37,836 bases of DNA from the IMG/VR virus record IMGVR_UViG_3300047471_001330, positions 1 to 37,836 of that record; one strand, 5' to 3'. Of this stretch, positions 8,223 through 16,256 are shown in pieces. This DNA is from a virus. The notes under the pieces were generated by a model. The model was given only the letters and a program-made list of their open reading frames with translations, did no database searches and was not told where the DNA came from. Numbering within the stretch: position 1 is the first letter of the stretch; the number at the start of each line of letters is the position of its first letter. The translations under genes and the position numbers were made by a program.

Positions 8223-8257
8223 AAAAAACCCCGGAAACCTTTTCGGCGTCCGGGGTC
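8223..8257 (-). terminator. Rho-independent terminator after major capsid gene
   Basis: On the minus strand an 8-bp perfect stem, ACCCCGGA / TCCGGGGT, with a 13-nt loop is followed by a run of six T. It starts about 35 nt after the capsid gene stop. A second small palindrome (GGCC-TGAAAA-GGCC) lies between the two. Confidence 0.85.
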
Positions 8258-8292
8258 TTTGTGGCCTTTTCAGGCCTCGACTGACTGCGGTA

Positions 8293-9696
8293 TTAGCGCA
8301 GATTGTCAATCAAGGCGTTCTTGCGGGGCTGCAGGACCGCGAGGCTCAGGAAGCGGAAGCTGGCTTCCGGCTGGCTGAGGTCGACGACTGCGAGCTTGAG
8401 CCGCGAGTACGGGGCCAGCTCCTTGAGGACCATCGTGTCGCCTTCCAGGAGGAAGCCGGTCACGAAGCCGGGGAGCTTGTTCCCGAGGTCCGTGAAGGAC
8501 ACCGTGCCCGTGTTGTTCACACGACCGATGTACTTCTCCGAGCCCACAGCGCCGCCCGCGAGAGTGCGGTAGACGTTGTAGTAGCGGCTGATGCCCGAGC
8601 CCGCCGTGATGTTCAGGACGACGCCATCGCCCGTGGTGCCGATGGTCACGGAGTAGGCAGCCGCCGGAACGGACTCCCCAACTTCGGTACCCGCGGTGAC
8701 GCGGTAGATGTAGACCTGACCAGCCGTGAAGGCCGTGACTGCGCCCGACACCGCTTCCGATGCGTTCGGAGTCGTGGTCGAGAACGTCGGCGCCGAGGGG
8801 CCGAGGGCCCGAGTCGGAGCCGGACGGGTCTTGCCCGACAGGAAGCGCGAAGCTTCGATGTCGACCGTGCCGTTGCTGACGTACTGCTTGCGCAGGTCGC
8901 CACCAGTGTTGCCCTGTGCGCTGCCGGAGAGCACGATGCGCTCCTTGGCGAAGACGAGCTTGTTGTAGGCCGAGAGGACCTTGGGGTCGACGACCAGCTT
9001 CTCCGCGTTCCCGTGGTTCATGGCCGAGCGCACGTGTGCGTCCTCAATCATGTCCTGGGTCATGGTGCCACCGCCGCTGATGACCACGCTGTCGTCCGAG
9101 CCGAACTCGGCGAACATCAGGTCACGCGTCTGGCGCTGGCTGTCCGACTGACGAATCTGCAGGTCGAGACCGTGCATATTCGGCAGGGTTGCCACCGACA
9201 GGGGGTTGCCGTCGAACACGCCGCCGTTGCTGAAGTCGGCGAGGCCACGGAAGCAATCGAACTCCACGTCGCCGGCCAATTTCTTGGCTGCGTCGGAAGC
9301 TGCGCGCTCTTCGGCCTTGATGCCGTCGACAGTTGCGACCATGTTTGCAACGATGGTCACACGACGAGTGTGCGAGTAGTAGGCCATGGGAACGGTGCAA
9401 CGGACGAAGTCGGAGACCTCTTCCTGCCCAATCCCGCCCTCGATTTGCGCCGACCCGCCGAAGATGCCGTACGACAGCTGCCTGTCGAATTGCGCGAGGG
9501 TGCTCTTGCACGACTCGATTTTGAGCATCTTCTGGAGGATGAGGGCCTTGTCCTGGAAGCACACGTTCTCCATGACGGTCGAAAGGTCTTCGACCTGGAG
9601 AGCTGCGCCCTGGACGAGAGTCCCCGGTGCTGCGTTGTAGCTGCTTGCTTCGAGGGCTTTTACGAGGCCCTGGATTTGCTCGATGACGTCTGACAT
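8293..9696 (-). CDS. Major capsid protein with inserted Ig/fibronectin-like domain
   Basis: A 467-aa protein, last of the ordered portal-protease-scaffold-capsid run and followed by a strong terminator, as expected for the most abundant head protein. Residues 302-405 form an Ig/fibronectin-III-like insertion (YIYRVTAGTEVGES, YYNVYRTLAGG, VSFTDLG), probably displayed on the capsid surface. The N-terminal region (19-38) reads SYNAAPGTLVQGAALQVEDL and nearly repeats a segment of the protease fusion, suggesting a shared assembly or processing signal. AAAGGA lies about 8 nt before the ATG. The capsid identity rests on position, terminator and general pattern rather than a motif. Confidence 0.75.
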   Translation of the reverse strand: MSDVIEQIQGLVKALEASSYNAAPGTLVQGAALQVEDLSTVMENVCFQDKALILQKMLKIESCKSTLAQFDRQLSYGIFGGSAQIEGGIGQEEVSDFVRCTVPMAYYSHTRRVTIVANMVATVDGIKAEERAASDAAKKLAGDVEFDCFRGLADFSNGGVFDGNPLSVATLPNMHGLDLQIRQSDSQRQTRDLMFAEFGSDDSVVISGGGTMTQDMIEDAHVRSAMNHGNAEKLVVDPKVLSAYNKLVFAKERIVLSGSAQGNTGGDLRKQYVSNGTVDIEASRFLSGKTRPAPTRALGPSAPTFSTTTPNASEAVSGAVTAFTAGQVYIYRVTAGTEVGESVPAAAYSVTIGTTGDGVVLNITAGSGISRYYNVYRTLAGGAVGSEKYIGRVNNTGTVSFTDLGNKLPGFVTGFLLEGDTMVLKELAPYSRLKLAVVDLSQPEASFRFLSLAVLQPRKNALIDNLR

Positions 9697-9763
9697 GTTC
9701 GTTTTCCTTTGTGTTCCTGAAATTTGTGGGGTTTGCCCGGCTGAATTCTGGGGTTACCCCCGA

Positions 9764-10681
9764 TTACTTGACCTCGAACAGATGGGCAATCTGGTCGACA
9801 GAGCTGAAACCGAGGCAGAAAGAAGAAATCTTCTCTCGGTCGGACTTCTTGAGGTCGGGGCGCTGCACGATGTCTTTCAACTTCGCGTCGATTTCCGACT
9901 TCGACATTGCTTCCACGTTCGCCGTCTTGGGCTTCGTGTTCGGCATCTCGGTGATGGAGGTCACCGACTTGCGCATCGGGGTCGTCAGAAAGACTTCGAC
10001 AGCCTTCGAGAGGACACCGACCGAAGCTTCCAGCGTCGCGATGCGAGCTGCGTCTTCGGACTTCTTGACGGCATGGAGAGGATTCTCACCGTTGGCTTCC
10101 GGGTGCTCCGTCATGCCGACCTCGGCCTTGAGGGCCGGAGTTGCATCGGGGGCGGGGGGCGCCGAAGCGTCCGCCGGGGGGCCTGCGGGGGGAGCACCTG
10201 CGTCTGCGCCGGGAGCTGCCGGGGGCGCCGAAGCGTCCGGAGCGCCCTGACCGAGAGAAGCGAAAATCACTTCCTTGGCAGCGAGATAGAGAGCCCTCAC
10301 GTGCTCGATGGGCATCTGGGCCAGCTCTGCCTGAATGGCTGCCGGGTCCACTGCACTTGCGTCGGCCATGGGGTCGCCGCTTGCACCGTCTGCCGGAGGA
10401 GCGCCTGCCGATGCCGAAGCATCTGCCGGAGGCGCGTCGTCCGCGTCGCCATCACCTGCCGGAGGACCATCCGTCCCCGCTGGAGGCGAGGCGTCGCCGG
10501 CCGGAGCCGAGGACGCGGAGGCGTCGGAAGATGCGGACGTGTCGGGCTGAACCTCTGCTGAGGTTTCCTCACCTGGTGCGGCCTTGACCAATTTCTCGGC
10601 CTCGCCCTTCACCAGACCCTCAACCTCTGTCGCCACATCAGCGAGCAGCTGCTTGAGGTCTTTGTCCTTGATATTTTTCAT
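9764..10681 (-). CDS. Scaffold/prohead-core-like protein, Ala-Pro-Asp rich
   Basis: A 305-aa protein directly upstream of the capsid gene. An N-terminal charged helix (1-35) is followed by a long low-complexity Ala/Pro/Asp/Ser/Gly region (about 45-180, repeating ADASAPPA-like units), then a helical C-terminus (MSKSEIDAKLKDIVQRPDLK, 259-278). Composition and position fit a scaffold or prohead core. LKAE (184-187), KKSE (206-209) and SKSE (260-263) are candidate prohead-protease sites, as expected for a core protein degraded during maturation. AGGAG lies 8 nt before the ATG. Sequence conservation of scaffolds is poor, so this is positional inference. Confidence 0.65.
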   Translation of the reverse strand: MKNIKDKDLKQLLADVATEVEGLVKGEAEKLVKAAPGEETSAEVQPDTSASSDASASSAPAGDASPPAGTDGPPAGDGDADDAPPADASASAGAPPADGASGDPMADASAVDPAAIQAELAQMPIEHVRALYLAAKEVIFASLGQGAPDASAPPAAPGADAGAPPAGPPADASAPPAPDATPALKAEVGMTEHPEANGENPLHAVKKSEDAARIATLEASVGVLSKAVEVFLTTPMRKSVTSITEMPNTKPKTANVEAMSKSEIDAKLKDIVQRPDLKKSDREKISSFCLGFSSVDQIAHLFEVK

Positions 10682-10698
10682 GGTTGTGGCTCCTATGG

Positions 10699-10712
10699 CC
10701 CCTGTTTAGGGG
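10699..10712 (-). other. Intercistronic hairpin
   Basis: Perfect 5-bp stem CCCCT / AGGGG with a 4-nt loop, between the stop of the 153-aa gene and the Shine-Dalgarno of the scaffold-like gene. No T-run follows, so it is more likely an mRNA stability or processing element than a terminator. Confidence 0.35.
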
Positions 10713-10713
10713 A

Positions 10714-11175
10714 TTACTGAGCCGCCTGCATCGGGAAGTAGAGCGAAGCCTCGTAAACGGCCTTCTGCTTGTTCGCCGTATTGAACGTGGTCACGGCAGG
10801 AACCGTACCATTCGTTTCCTTCCACAGCTCGACGCGGGTACCGAGGGTCATCACCTCGCCCAAGACGTAGAGGAGGGTGGTGTCGGCAAGGAACTGGTCC
10901 GTCGCATCGTCACCGGCTTCGATGGCCAGCTGCACGACAGAGGGAGTGAAAACTTCCTGGTCGAGGCCGAGAACGTTCTTCGTGAGCGCCCAGGCAATGG
11001 CCTTCACGCGGATGAAGATGTTCTGCTCGGTCGTTGCGGGGGTCGAGTCGGCCGTGATGCTCAGGGTCGCGTCGCCGTTCGTGTCGAAGGCCTCCGTGAA
11101 GACGAAGGTCGACGGCAGCCGCTTCTTGAGGCGGTCACCGAGTTCGAGGGCGAGTTTGTTTGCTTTTGCGCTCAT
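10714..11175 (-). CDS. Small putative virion protein between protease and scaffold
   Basis: A 153-aa protein. I choose ATG 11175 (MSAKANKLALELGDRLKKRL); the longer frame reads through a structured leader with implausible composition. GGAG lies 12 nt upstream, which is a loose spacing. After the N-terminal helix it is beta-rich (TLSITADSTPATTEQNIFIR, LLYVLGEVMTLG). Its place inside the head cluster suggests a capsid decoration or minor head protein; not recognised. Its leader contains two interleaved inverted repeats. Confidence 0.5.
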   Translation of the reverse strand: MSAKANKLALELGDRLKKRLPSTFVFTEAFDTNGDATLSITADSTPATTEQNIFIRVKAIAWALTKNVLGLDQEVFTPSVVQLAIEAGDDATDQFLADTTLLYVLGEVMTLGTRVELWKETNGTVPAVTTFNTANKQKAVYEASLYFPMQAAQ

Positions 11176-11210
11176 AATTTCAAAAATCTCCGTGGAGTGT
11201 TGGTGGGCAA

Positions 11211-11282
11211 CTTTCGCAGCCGCCCTTGGTAAAGAAAAGATTGAGCCGCCGCCGAGACAAAAAACTGCGAAAGGCAATCTTT
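11211..11282 (-). promoter_or_regulatory. Interleaved inverted repeats, possible RNA pseudoknot
   Basis: CTTTCGCAG (11211-11219) is complementary to CTGCGAAAG (11265-11273), and AAAGATTG (11236-11243) to CAATCTTT (11275-11282). The two perfect stems are interleaved (A-B-A'-B'), the order of an H-type pseudoknot, in the leader of the 153-aa gene. A T-run also lies inside it on the minus strand. Role unknown. Confidence 0.4.
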
Positions 11283-11291
11283 GATTACTGA

Positions 11292-11636
11292 ATGACCAAG
11301 TACACATGCTCGAAGTGCGGCCTGGAGCAGCCTTCGAACAAATTTCACGAATCGATTGCGAACGGCCGAAAAAGAACCGTCACATCCCGATGCAAGGGAT
11401 GCCGAAGCGAAGCCAGGTACGCAAGGAAATACTCAACGGTTTGCAGGCAATGCCTGAAGCACCGCAAACTGGACCAGAACTCGTACTGCAATAAATGCAA
11501 CGAGGAGAATTACCTGCGGCAATGTCGTGGGGCATGCGGAGCCCTACTGCCGGTTCTGCTCGAATTCTACGGGAAGCGCCGAATCTGTAAGCGCTGCGAG
11601 CAGGCGCTCCGGGTCCTTAGGGACTTCCGGGTGTAG
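11292..11636 (+). CDS. Cys-rich multi-zinc-finger protein on the opposite strand
   Basis: A 114-aa protein with at least five Cys pairs (CSKC, CKGC, CRQC, CNKC, CKRC). The N-terminus (MTKYTCSKCGLEQPSNKFHE) resembles the zinc-binding head of the EndoVII-type genes in this window, but no HNH core follows. It points against the surrounding head operon and overlaps the end of the protease fusion gene by 20 nt. It could be a degenerate relative of a homing endonuclease or a small DNA-binding protein. No clear ribosome-binding site is seen. Confidence 0.5.
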   Translation: MTKYTCSKCGLEQPSNKFHESIANGRKRTVTSRCKGCRSEARYARKYSTVCRQCLKHRKLDQNSYCNKCNEENYLRQCRGACGALLPVLLEFYGKRRICKRCEQALRVLRDFRV

Positions 11637-14600
11637 GAGCGACCTCAGGGGTCGCAGCCGGCGTGGGTGCCGGGGTCGGCTTCAGAATTTCGCTGACCGC
11701 TGCCGCCTTCGGCTGAGTCACGGGCAGAGGACCTTCATTGCCGGGCACCAGGGAGTGTGCCAGGTTGGGGACCTGACCGATTTTCCACTTGTCCTGGCCC
11801 GTCTTGGGGTCGATTTTCTGCTTCTTGGCCTCGTACATCGCCTGGTCGGCAACATGAGCCGTGTGGCCGAAGCCGAATGCCATGGAGAGCTGGTGATGCC
11901 CTTGAATTGGAGGCATCTTTTCGAGCTTCGAGCTGAGAGAGCGGGCGAACTTGGCCGCATGCTCGTGGCTGGGCACGTGGGCGACGAATTCGTCGCCGCC
12001 GCTACGGAACAGCTTCCCGTGGACGTCACCAACGGACTCGTCCATCGCCTCGCGAGCTGCTTTGCCGAACGCTTGAATGGCCGAGTCACCCGCTTCATGA
12101 CCCATGGTATCGTTCAGGGCCTTGAAGTTGTTGCCGTCCATCTGGATGTACGTGCCGGGCTGCTTCTTCGCAGCGAAGTCGAGCCATGCCTTCTTGTTGC
12201 CCATGCCCGGCGTCATCGAGTCTTCGTAAATGTGCTTGGTTGCCGCCGCGGAGGAACCCTTCGGCAAGTGGCCTGCGTCTTCTGCTGCACGCATGTACTG
12301 CAGAAGGGCGCCAGGGTCCATGTTGAAATTTTCTGCCTTCTGCAGCAGGTCTTGCAACTGGGCCTCCATTTTCTGAATCTGCTGGAGCACTCCGCCGGTC
12401 TTGTAACGAAGCTTGGCCCGGCCCGTGTGAGCGTTGCTCAGAATGGTCTGAACCTCGGGATGGGTGAGGCGGTTGCCGTCGAGCAGGTACTGCCCGCTGT
12501 GGACTTCGAGCGTGTGTGGATTGTCCATGCCGGCGCGGTGGTACTCGAACACCGACGGGGGACGAGGACTGGCCTGGGGCATGGGCGTGTCGACGAGAGG
12601 GGTTGCGGCAGCCGACTCGGGCGGTTTGTCGGCCGCGGGAGGGGTTTCGACGGTCAGGCTAAGGTGGGGCGACATCTTCATCCCGTGAATGGTCGAGACT
12701 TCCTTGGTCGTCAACGGACCCTCGGGGAGGAATCGCTTCAGGAGGCCGTAGTAATCCTCCAGGTGATGGATATCACCGTCGTGGAGCATGAAGCGCCCTG
12801 CGCGGTGTTCCTTGCCGTTGATGCGGAGACGAAGCGCGTGCACCGTCGGGATTTTGGGGTCCGCCAGCGCGGCGACCGCGAGGTCCGAGGTTGCTTTGCG
12901 AAGCTGGATGTCCAGAACGTCGGCGCGAACCGACTTGGCGAAGTCGGGGAGGTCATCGTGTTCCTCACGGTAGCGGGAGGCCTCCAACAGGTGGGGAACC
13001 AGGTGGGCGAAGAACATCATCTGCGCCGGCACTTCGCCATGGTCCTGGCGGTACTGCGCATGGAGGGCCAGGAGCTTTGCGTGGAGCTTGTCGTCCAGCT
13101 CGGCTTCAGACTTCTTCACCGGGTTGACGAATTTGTCGATGCCCATCCAGAAGGGCATGTGCGTGGAGCCCTCGTTGGCCGCAGCTCCGTTGGCGATGCC
13201 GCGATTGCGCTCGTCCTGAGCAATGGAGGTCCAGTGGCGCCAGAACGCAGGGAAGTTGGCCTGCTCGGGGTCATCCTTGAAGTGGTGCCCGTAAATCGGG
13301 TGCTTCTGCATGATTTGCGCAGCCGGATGATTCTTGGCATACCAGCGGTCGATGCCTTCGAGAATGTGGTGGTTGTTGGCGTTCCAGAGCACGGACTTCA
13401 GGTAGGCCAGGGTATGGCTGTCGTGGTCCGTGTCCATTCCGAAGAGGTGGCGAACGATATGGGTGTCGGGAACGAAGCTGTTGCCGCCGCCGAGCATCGT
13501 GAACGCGAATCGTCCGGTCTTGGGAGCAAGGCCGGGGATGGGAACGCCCTGGTACTCGCCGAACTTCTTGTGGGCCTCGGCCTCTGCGTGGGCCTGGAGG
13601 TCGTCCTTGAGCCCGAGCTTGTCGGCCTCGGCTTCAATCGCCTTTTTCTTCTGGGAGTCACCAGTGACGGATGCGCCCTTCGGCCCCATCCCACCAGCGG
13701 CGCGAGCCTCGGCAATCTTCTGGGCGATGTAGTCCGACTTGTGATTTGCCAGGCCCAGCTCGACCTTTGCTTTCCCGGCCACCTTCGACTTGAATTGCTG
13801 ACGCTGAGCCTTCCAAGCAACCTGAGCCGCCTTGTGCTTCATCAGCTCGGCGGATGCAGCGCGGGCATCGGTTCCGTGGCGCTTGACCATGTCGACGAGG
13901 GTCGAGTGAAGCTTGTGGTACTGGGCGATGTTCTTGAACTTGTTCTCGCCGAGCATGAACGACATCAGCTCGCCAGCCTTGCGGCCCTTGCCTTCGGAGT
14001 CGTTGCTCAGGTGGACGTCGGGCTGCTCTTTGAAGTATTCGCCCGCGTTGCGGGGATAGTTCGTGCCCTGGTCCTTCATCATCCAATGCTTCTTGGCCTT
14101 TTTGAAGTCGGGGTCGCGGGCGTCGATGCCGAGGTCTTCGAACGTGTCGGCCATGTGCGAGTACATCAGCTCGTGAGGCCGAATCGGGGTGTTCGGGGAG
14201 AGCATCGAGAAGACGGCCGCGTGCATGACGACTTCTTCGGGCAGCTTCCCGTTCTTGGTCAGCTCATGGACGCGCGCCCAGTTGGGCATGACCTTGTTGG
14301 TGTGGAATTCTTCGATGGGCTTCGAGGTGTACAGCTCGCGGAAGCCTGGGTTGGGCCCGTTTGCTGGAACCTTGGACATGTCGGTCCCAGCCGGAACGTG
14401 GAGCGCGCCATCTTTGTAGAACGGCTTGCCCTTCGTTGCCACGGTCTTCGTTTCGAAACCCTTATCGGGGTTGTACAGCGGGAAGCTACCTTTCGGGGTA
14501 TGAAGGATGCCCTTCTCCTCGTCGAAATGGTAGCCCTTCATCTTCACGGGCTGAGTGGGAATGCCGCGAATGGTGCCGTTGGCGATTTTGACCGGCGCTG

Positions 14601-15603
14601 CGTCCTCTTCGTCCGGCTCTGCGACCTTCGGAGCTGCTTTGGGAGCGGCAGTGGGCGCTGTCGTGGGGGCCGCAACCTTCGCCGCCTCTTTCTTCTTCAG
14701 CGCGCCCTGCTTGACGTGAATATCGTCGACGGCGTCGCGAAAGTGGTCGAGGAATTCTTCGCTGGCTTCGGGAAGCTCGGAGCGCAGGAACTCCTTGAAC
14801 TCCGCCTTGTCGAAATCCTTCTTGTCCTTGCTGTATTTCTTGTAGGCCGAGAACACCTTGCGGCCGAGGTCCTCGCGCTGCAACGCTGCGCCTCCAACGA
14901 GAGACCCGGGCGCGCCCGCGTACGAGCCCGCCGAGAGAGCGTCCTTTGTCAGGGGCTCAGACTCGATGATGCTGGAGTTGATTTCGGTGGTCCCGCCGAG
15001 CCGTTGGTACAGCGGGTTCTCGCTCTTTGCCGAATCCTCGAAGTCGAGGAGGTCTTTGACCTTCTCCTTGGTGTGTTTCTTCTCGAAACCCTCGGGAGCG
15101 TTCGGGTCCTCAATCAGGTCGCTGGTCGCGGTGCGGTTGCAGGGCTTGATGGTGCAGGCGAGACGGCGAACCACGCTCTGCTTGAGGCGGTTGCCTTCTT
15201 TTTCGAGAGTTGAGCCCTCGACCGACCAACGGCAGGAGATGGGCTCCCCGTTGGCAACGTTGTCGCGAATGATGGCAGCGATGGCTTGTGCCTGCGGGTG
15301 GCCGGCGCCGTCGAACAGGCGCACGATGCCGGTGATGAAGGGGAGTTTGATTTGCTTCCACTGGGCGCGCTGGAGGTCGTTCTCGCAGTCACCCTCGGTA
15401 TAGATTTTCTTGGCGAAGATGACCTTGCCGACGATGGAGCTGGGGCCTTTCTCATCTCCCGAGTGCTCCCAATTAACTGCCATACCTCCAGGAGATTCCC
15501 AATCAGAAATGTCAGCACCAGCAACATCCAAAATCTCTCCAGAGCTATCCACGGCCTCGGAACCAAGAACTGCAGCAATGAGCATACCGGTAGAAAATGC
15601 CAT
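11617..15603 (-). CDS. Prohead protease fused to long central region and C-terminal GGDEF domain
   Basis: A 1328-aa protein. Residues 1-160 look like an XkdF-type prohead serine protease, with candidate catalytic His47 (NWEHSG) and Ser127 (CRWSVEG) and conserved KIYTE, LPFITG and CTIKPCNRT. At 227-246 SYAGAPGSLVGGAALQREDL repeats a capsid-protein N-terminal segment. Residues 450-825 are helical, with GGGNSFVPDTHIVRHLFG (705-722) weakly resembling the end of a HhH-GPD DNA glycosylase. Residues 1150-1275 are a GGDEF domain: MDGNNFKALND (1155-1165), GHEAGD, FRSGGDEF (1199-1206), ADQAMYEAKK. The first metal Asp, the guanine-contacting Asn and GGDEF itself are intact; no RxxD inhibitory site is seen. 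AKSE (192-195), KKSE (830-833) and QKAE (1088-1091) fall between domains. GAGG precedes the ATG, which abuts the GIY-YIG stop. It presumably matures heads; the cyclase role is inferred. Confidence 0.8.
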   Translation of the reverse strand: MAFSTGMLIAAVLGSEAVDSSGEILDVAGADISDWESPGGMAVNWEHSGDEKGPSSIVGKVIFAKKIYTEGDCENDLQRAQWKQIKLPFITGIVRLFDGAGHPQAQAIAAIIRDNVANGEPISCRWSVEGSTLEKEGNRLKQSVVRRLACTIKPCNRTATSDLIEDPNAPEGFEKKHTKEKVKDLLDFEDSAKSENPLYQRLGGTTEINSSIIESEPLTKDALSAGSYAGAPGSLVGGAALQREDLGRKVFSAYKKYSKDKKDFDKAEFKEFLRSELPEASEEFLDHFRDAVDDIHVKQGALKKKEAAKVAAPTTAPTAAPKAAPKVAEPDEEDAAPVKIANGTIRGIPTQPVKMKGYHFDEEKGILHTPKGSFPLYNPDKGFETKTVATKGKPFYKDGALHVPAGTDMSKVPANGPNPGFRELYTSKPIEEFHTNKVMPNWARVHELTKNGKLPEEVVMHAAVFSMLSPNTPIRPHELMYSHMADTFEDLGIDARDPDFKKAKKHWMMKDQGTNYPRNAGEYFKEQPDVHLSNDSEGKGRKAGELMSFMLGENKFKNIAQYHKLHSTLVDMVKRHGTDARAASAELMKHKAAQVAWKAQRQQFKSKVAGKAKVELGLANHKSDYIAQKIAEARAAGGMGPKGASVTGDSQKKKAIEAEADKLGLKDDLQAHAEAEAHKKFGEYQGVPIPGLAPKTGRFAFTMLGGGNSFVPDTHIVRHLFGMDTDHDSHTLAYLKSVLWNANNHHILEGIDRWYAKNHPAAQIMQKHPIYGHHFKDDPEQANFPAFWRHWTSIAQDERNRGIANGAAANEGSTHMPFWMGIDKFVNPVKKSEAELDDKLHAKLLALHAQYRQDHGEVPAQMMFFAHLVPHLLEASRYREEHDDLPDFAKSVRADVLDIQLRKATSDLAVAALADPKIPTVHALRLRINGKEHRAGRFMLHDGDIHHLEDYYGLLKRFLPEGPLTTKEVSTIHGMKMSPHLSLTVETPPAADKPPESAAATPLVDTPMPQASPRPPSVFEYHRAGMDNPHTLEVHSGQYLLDGNRLTHPEVQTILSNAHTGRAKLRYKTGGVLQQIQKMEAQLQDLLQKAENFNMDPGALLQYMRAAEDAGHLPKGSSAAATKHIYEDSMTPGMGNKKAWLDFAAKKQPGTYIQMDGNNFKALNDTMGHEAGDSAIQAFGKAAREAMDESVGDVHGKLFRSGGDEFVAHVPSHEHAAKFARSLSSKLEKMPPIQGHHQLSMAFGFGHTAHVADQAMYEAKKQKIDPKTGQDKWKIGQVPNLAHSLVPGNEGPLPVTQPKAAAVSEILKPTPAPTPAATPEVAPTPGSP

Positions 15604-16143
15604 TTACGCCTCTACCCGATTTCTAAATCCACGGGAACGCGTAATCGCGCCTTCCATTTTCAGCACCCTCCATGCTACTTTTGCTCCCGTTTTTACAACG
15701 GCAGCCACAGCTCGCGTCGACATTCCTTGCCTATAGAGACGAACTACTTCCGCACGCTGCCCATCACTCAGGCCTGCGCGAGTACGCGACATCTTCAACC
15801 TGGTTTCTTTACTGTGCTTCCTACCCCAAAGGCCGCCATCTCCCCCGTCTGTGCTGTTCGTAAGACGAATTCCGACCCTACGAGCTTCCGCAATCCATTC
15901 TTGTTCCATTGTTCCCAGGTCTTGCGGATTTTCAGCTTCTTCCAAAATCTCAATCCGGGGCGCCAGTCCTACACCCAAAAGCTCTCGTACCCAATTATTT
16001 TTATGGGTTGGGTCACGCAATTCCCAAATCCTTTGATGGCGCTTGGGCCTGAGCACCCCACTACAGCTTTTCCCTATGTACCGCCACTGCCCATCTCGGG
16101 GGTCGACGAGAGCATAAATCAGGTACTTAGAAACGTGGCTCAC
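15604..16143 (-). CDS. GIY-YIG homing endonuclease
   Basis: A 179-aa protein with a GIY-YIG nuclease domain (LIYALVDP, then WRYIGKS near 20-26; downstream EQEWIAEA supplies the catalytic Glu), a NUMOD3-like DNA-binding patch (GRKHSKETRLKMS) and a C-terminal helix-turn-helix (LSDGQRAEVVRLYRQGMSTR). This is a typical modular phage homing endonuclease that nicks or cuts DNA to spread its own gene. It starts at GTG 16143. It lies directly before the protease fusion gene, TAA abutting ATG, and is more AT-rich than its neighbours. Confidence 0.9.
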   Translation of the reverse strand: MSHVSKYLIYALVDPRDGQWRYIGKSCSGVLRPKRHQRIWELRDPTHKNNWVRELLGVGLAPRIEILEEAENPQDLGTMEQEWIAEARRVGIRLTNSTDGGDGGLWGRKHSKETRLKMSRTRAGLSDGQRAEVVRLYRQGMSTRAVAAVVKTGAKVAWRVLKMEGAITRSRGFRNRVEA

Positions 16144-16144
16144 C

Positions 16145-16190
16145 TACCCAAGATTGCTGGCCCAACTCTCTACTTGACAAAGCTTGGGTA
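16145..16190. other. Inverted repeat overlapping candidate promoter
   Basis: Perfect 8-bp inverted repeat TACCCAAG (16145-16152) / CTTGGGTA (16183-16190). The right arm lies in the spacer of the candidate sigma-70 promoter, so it could be an operator, or a hairpin between divergent genes. Confidence 0.35.
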
Positions 16191-16203
16191 AGTGTGGTAA
16201 TCT
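16174..16203 (+). promoter_or_regulatory. Candidate host sigma-70 promoter
   Basis: TTGACA at 16174-16179 and TAATCT at 16198-16203, spacer 18 nt, upstream of the plus-strand three-gene cassette. It differs from the phage 16-bp motif and would suit early transcription by unmodified host polymerase. Confidence 0.45.
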
Positions 16204-16256
16204 TACAAGTTCCAATGAAGCCCGGCAACAATCCGATAAGTCCGTAGACCTCCGTC

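Noticed and set aside
9749-9761. GGGG-TTA-CCCC palindrome between capsid and scaffold-like genes
   Set aside because: The stem is only four to five base pairs with a tiny loop and no T-run; too weak to call a terminator.
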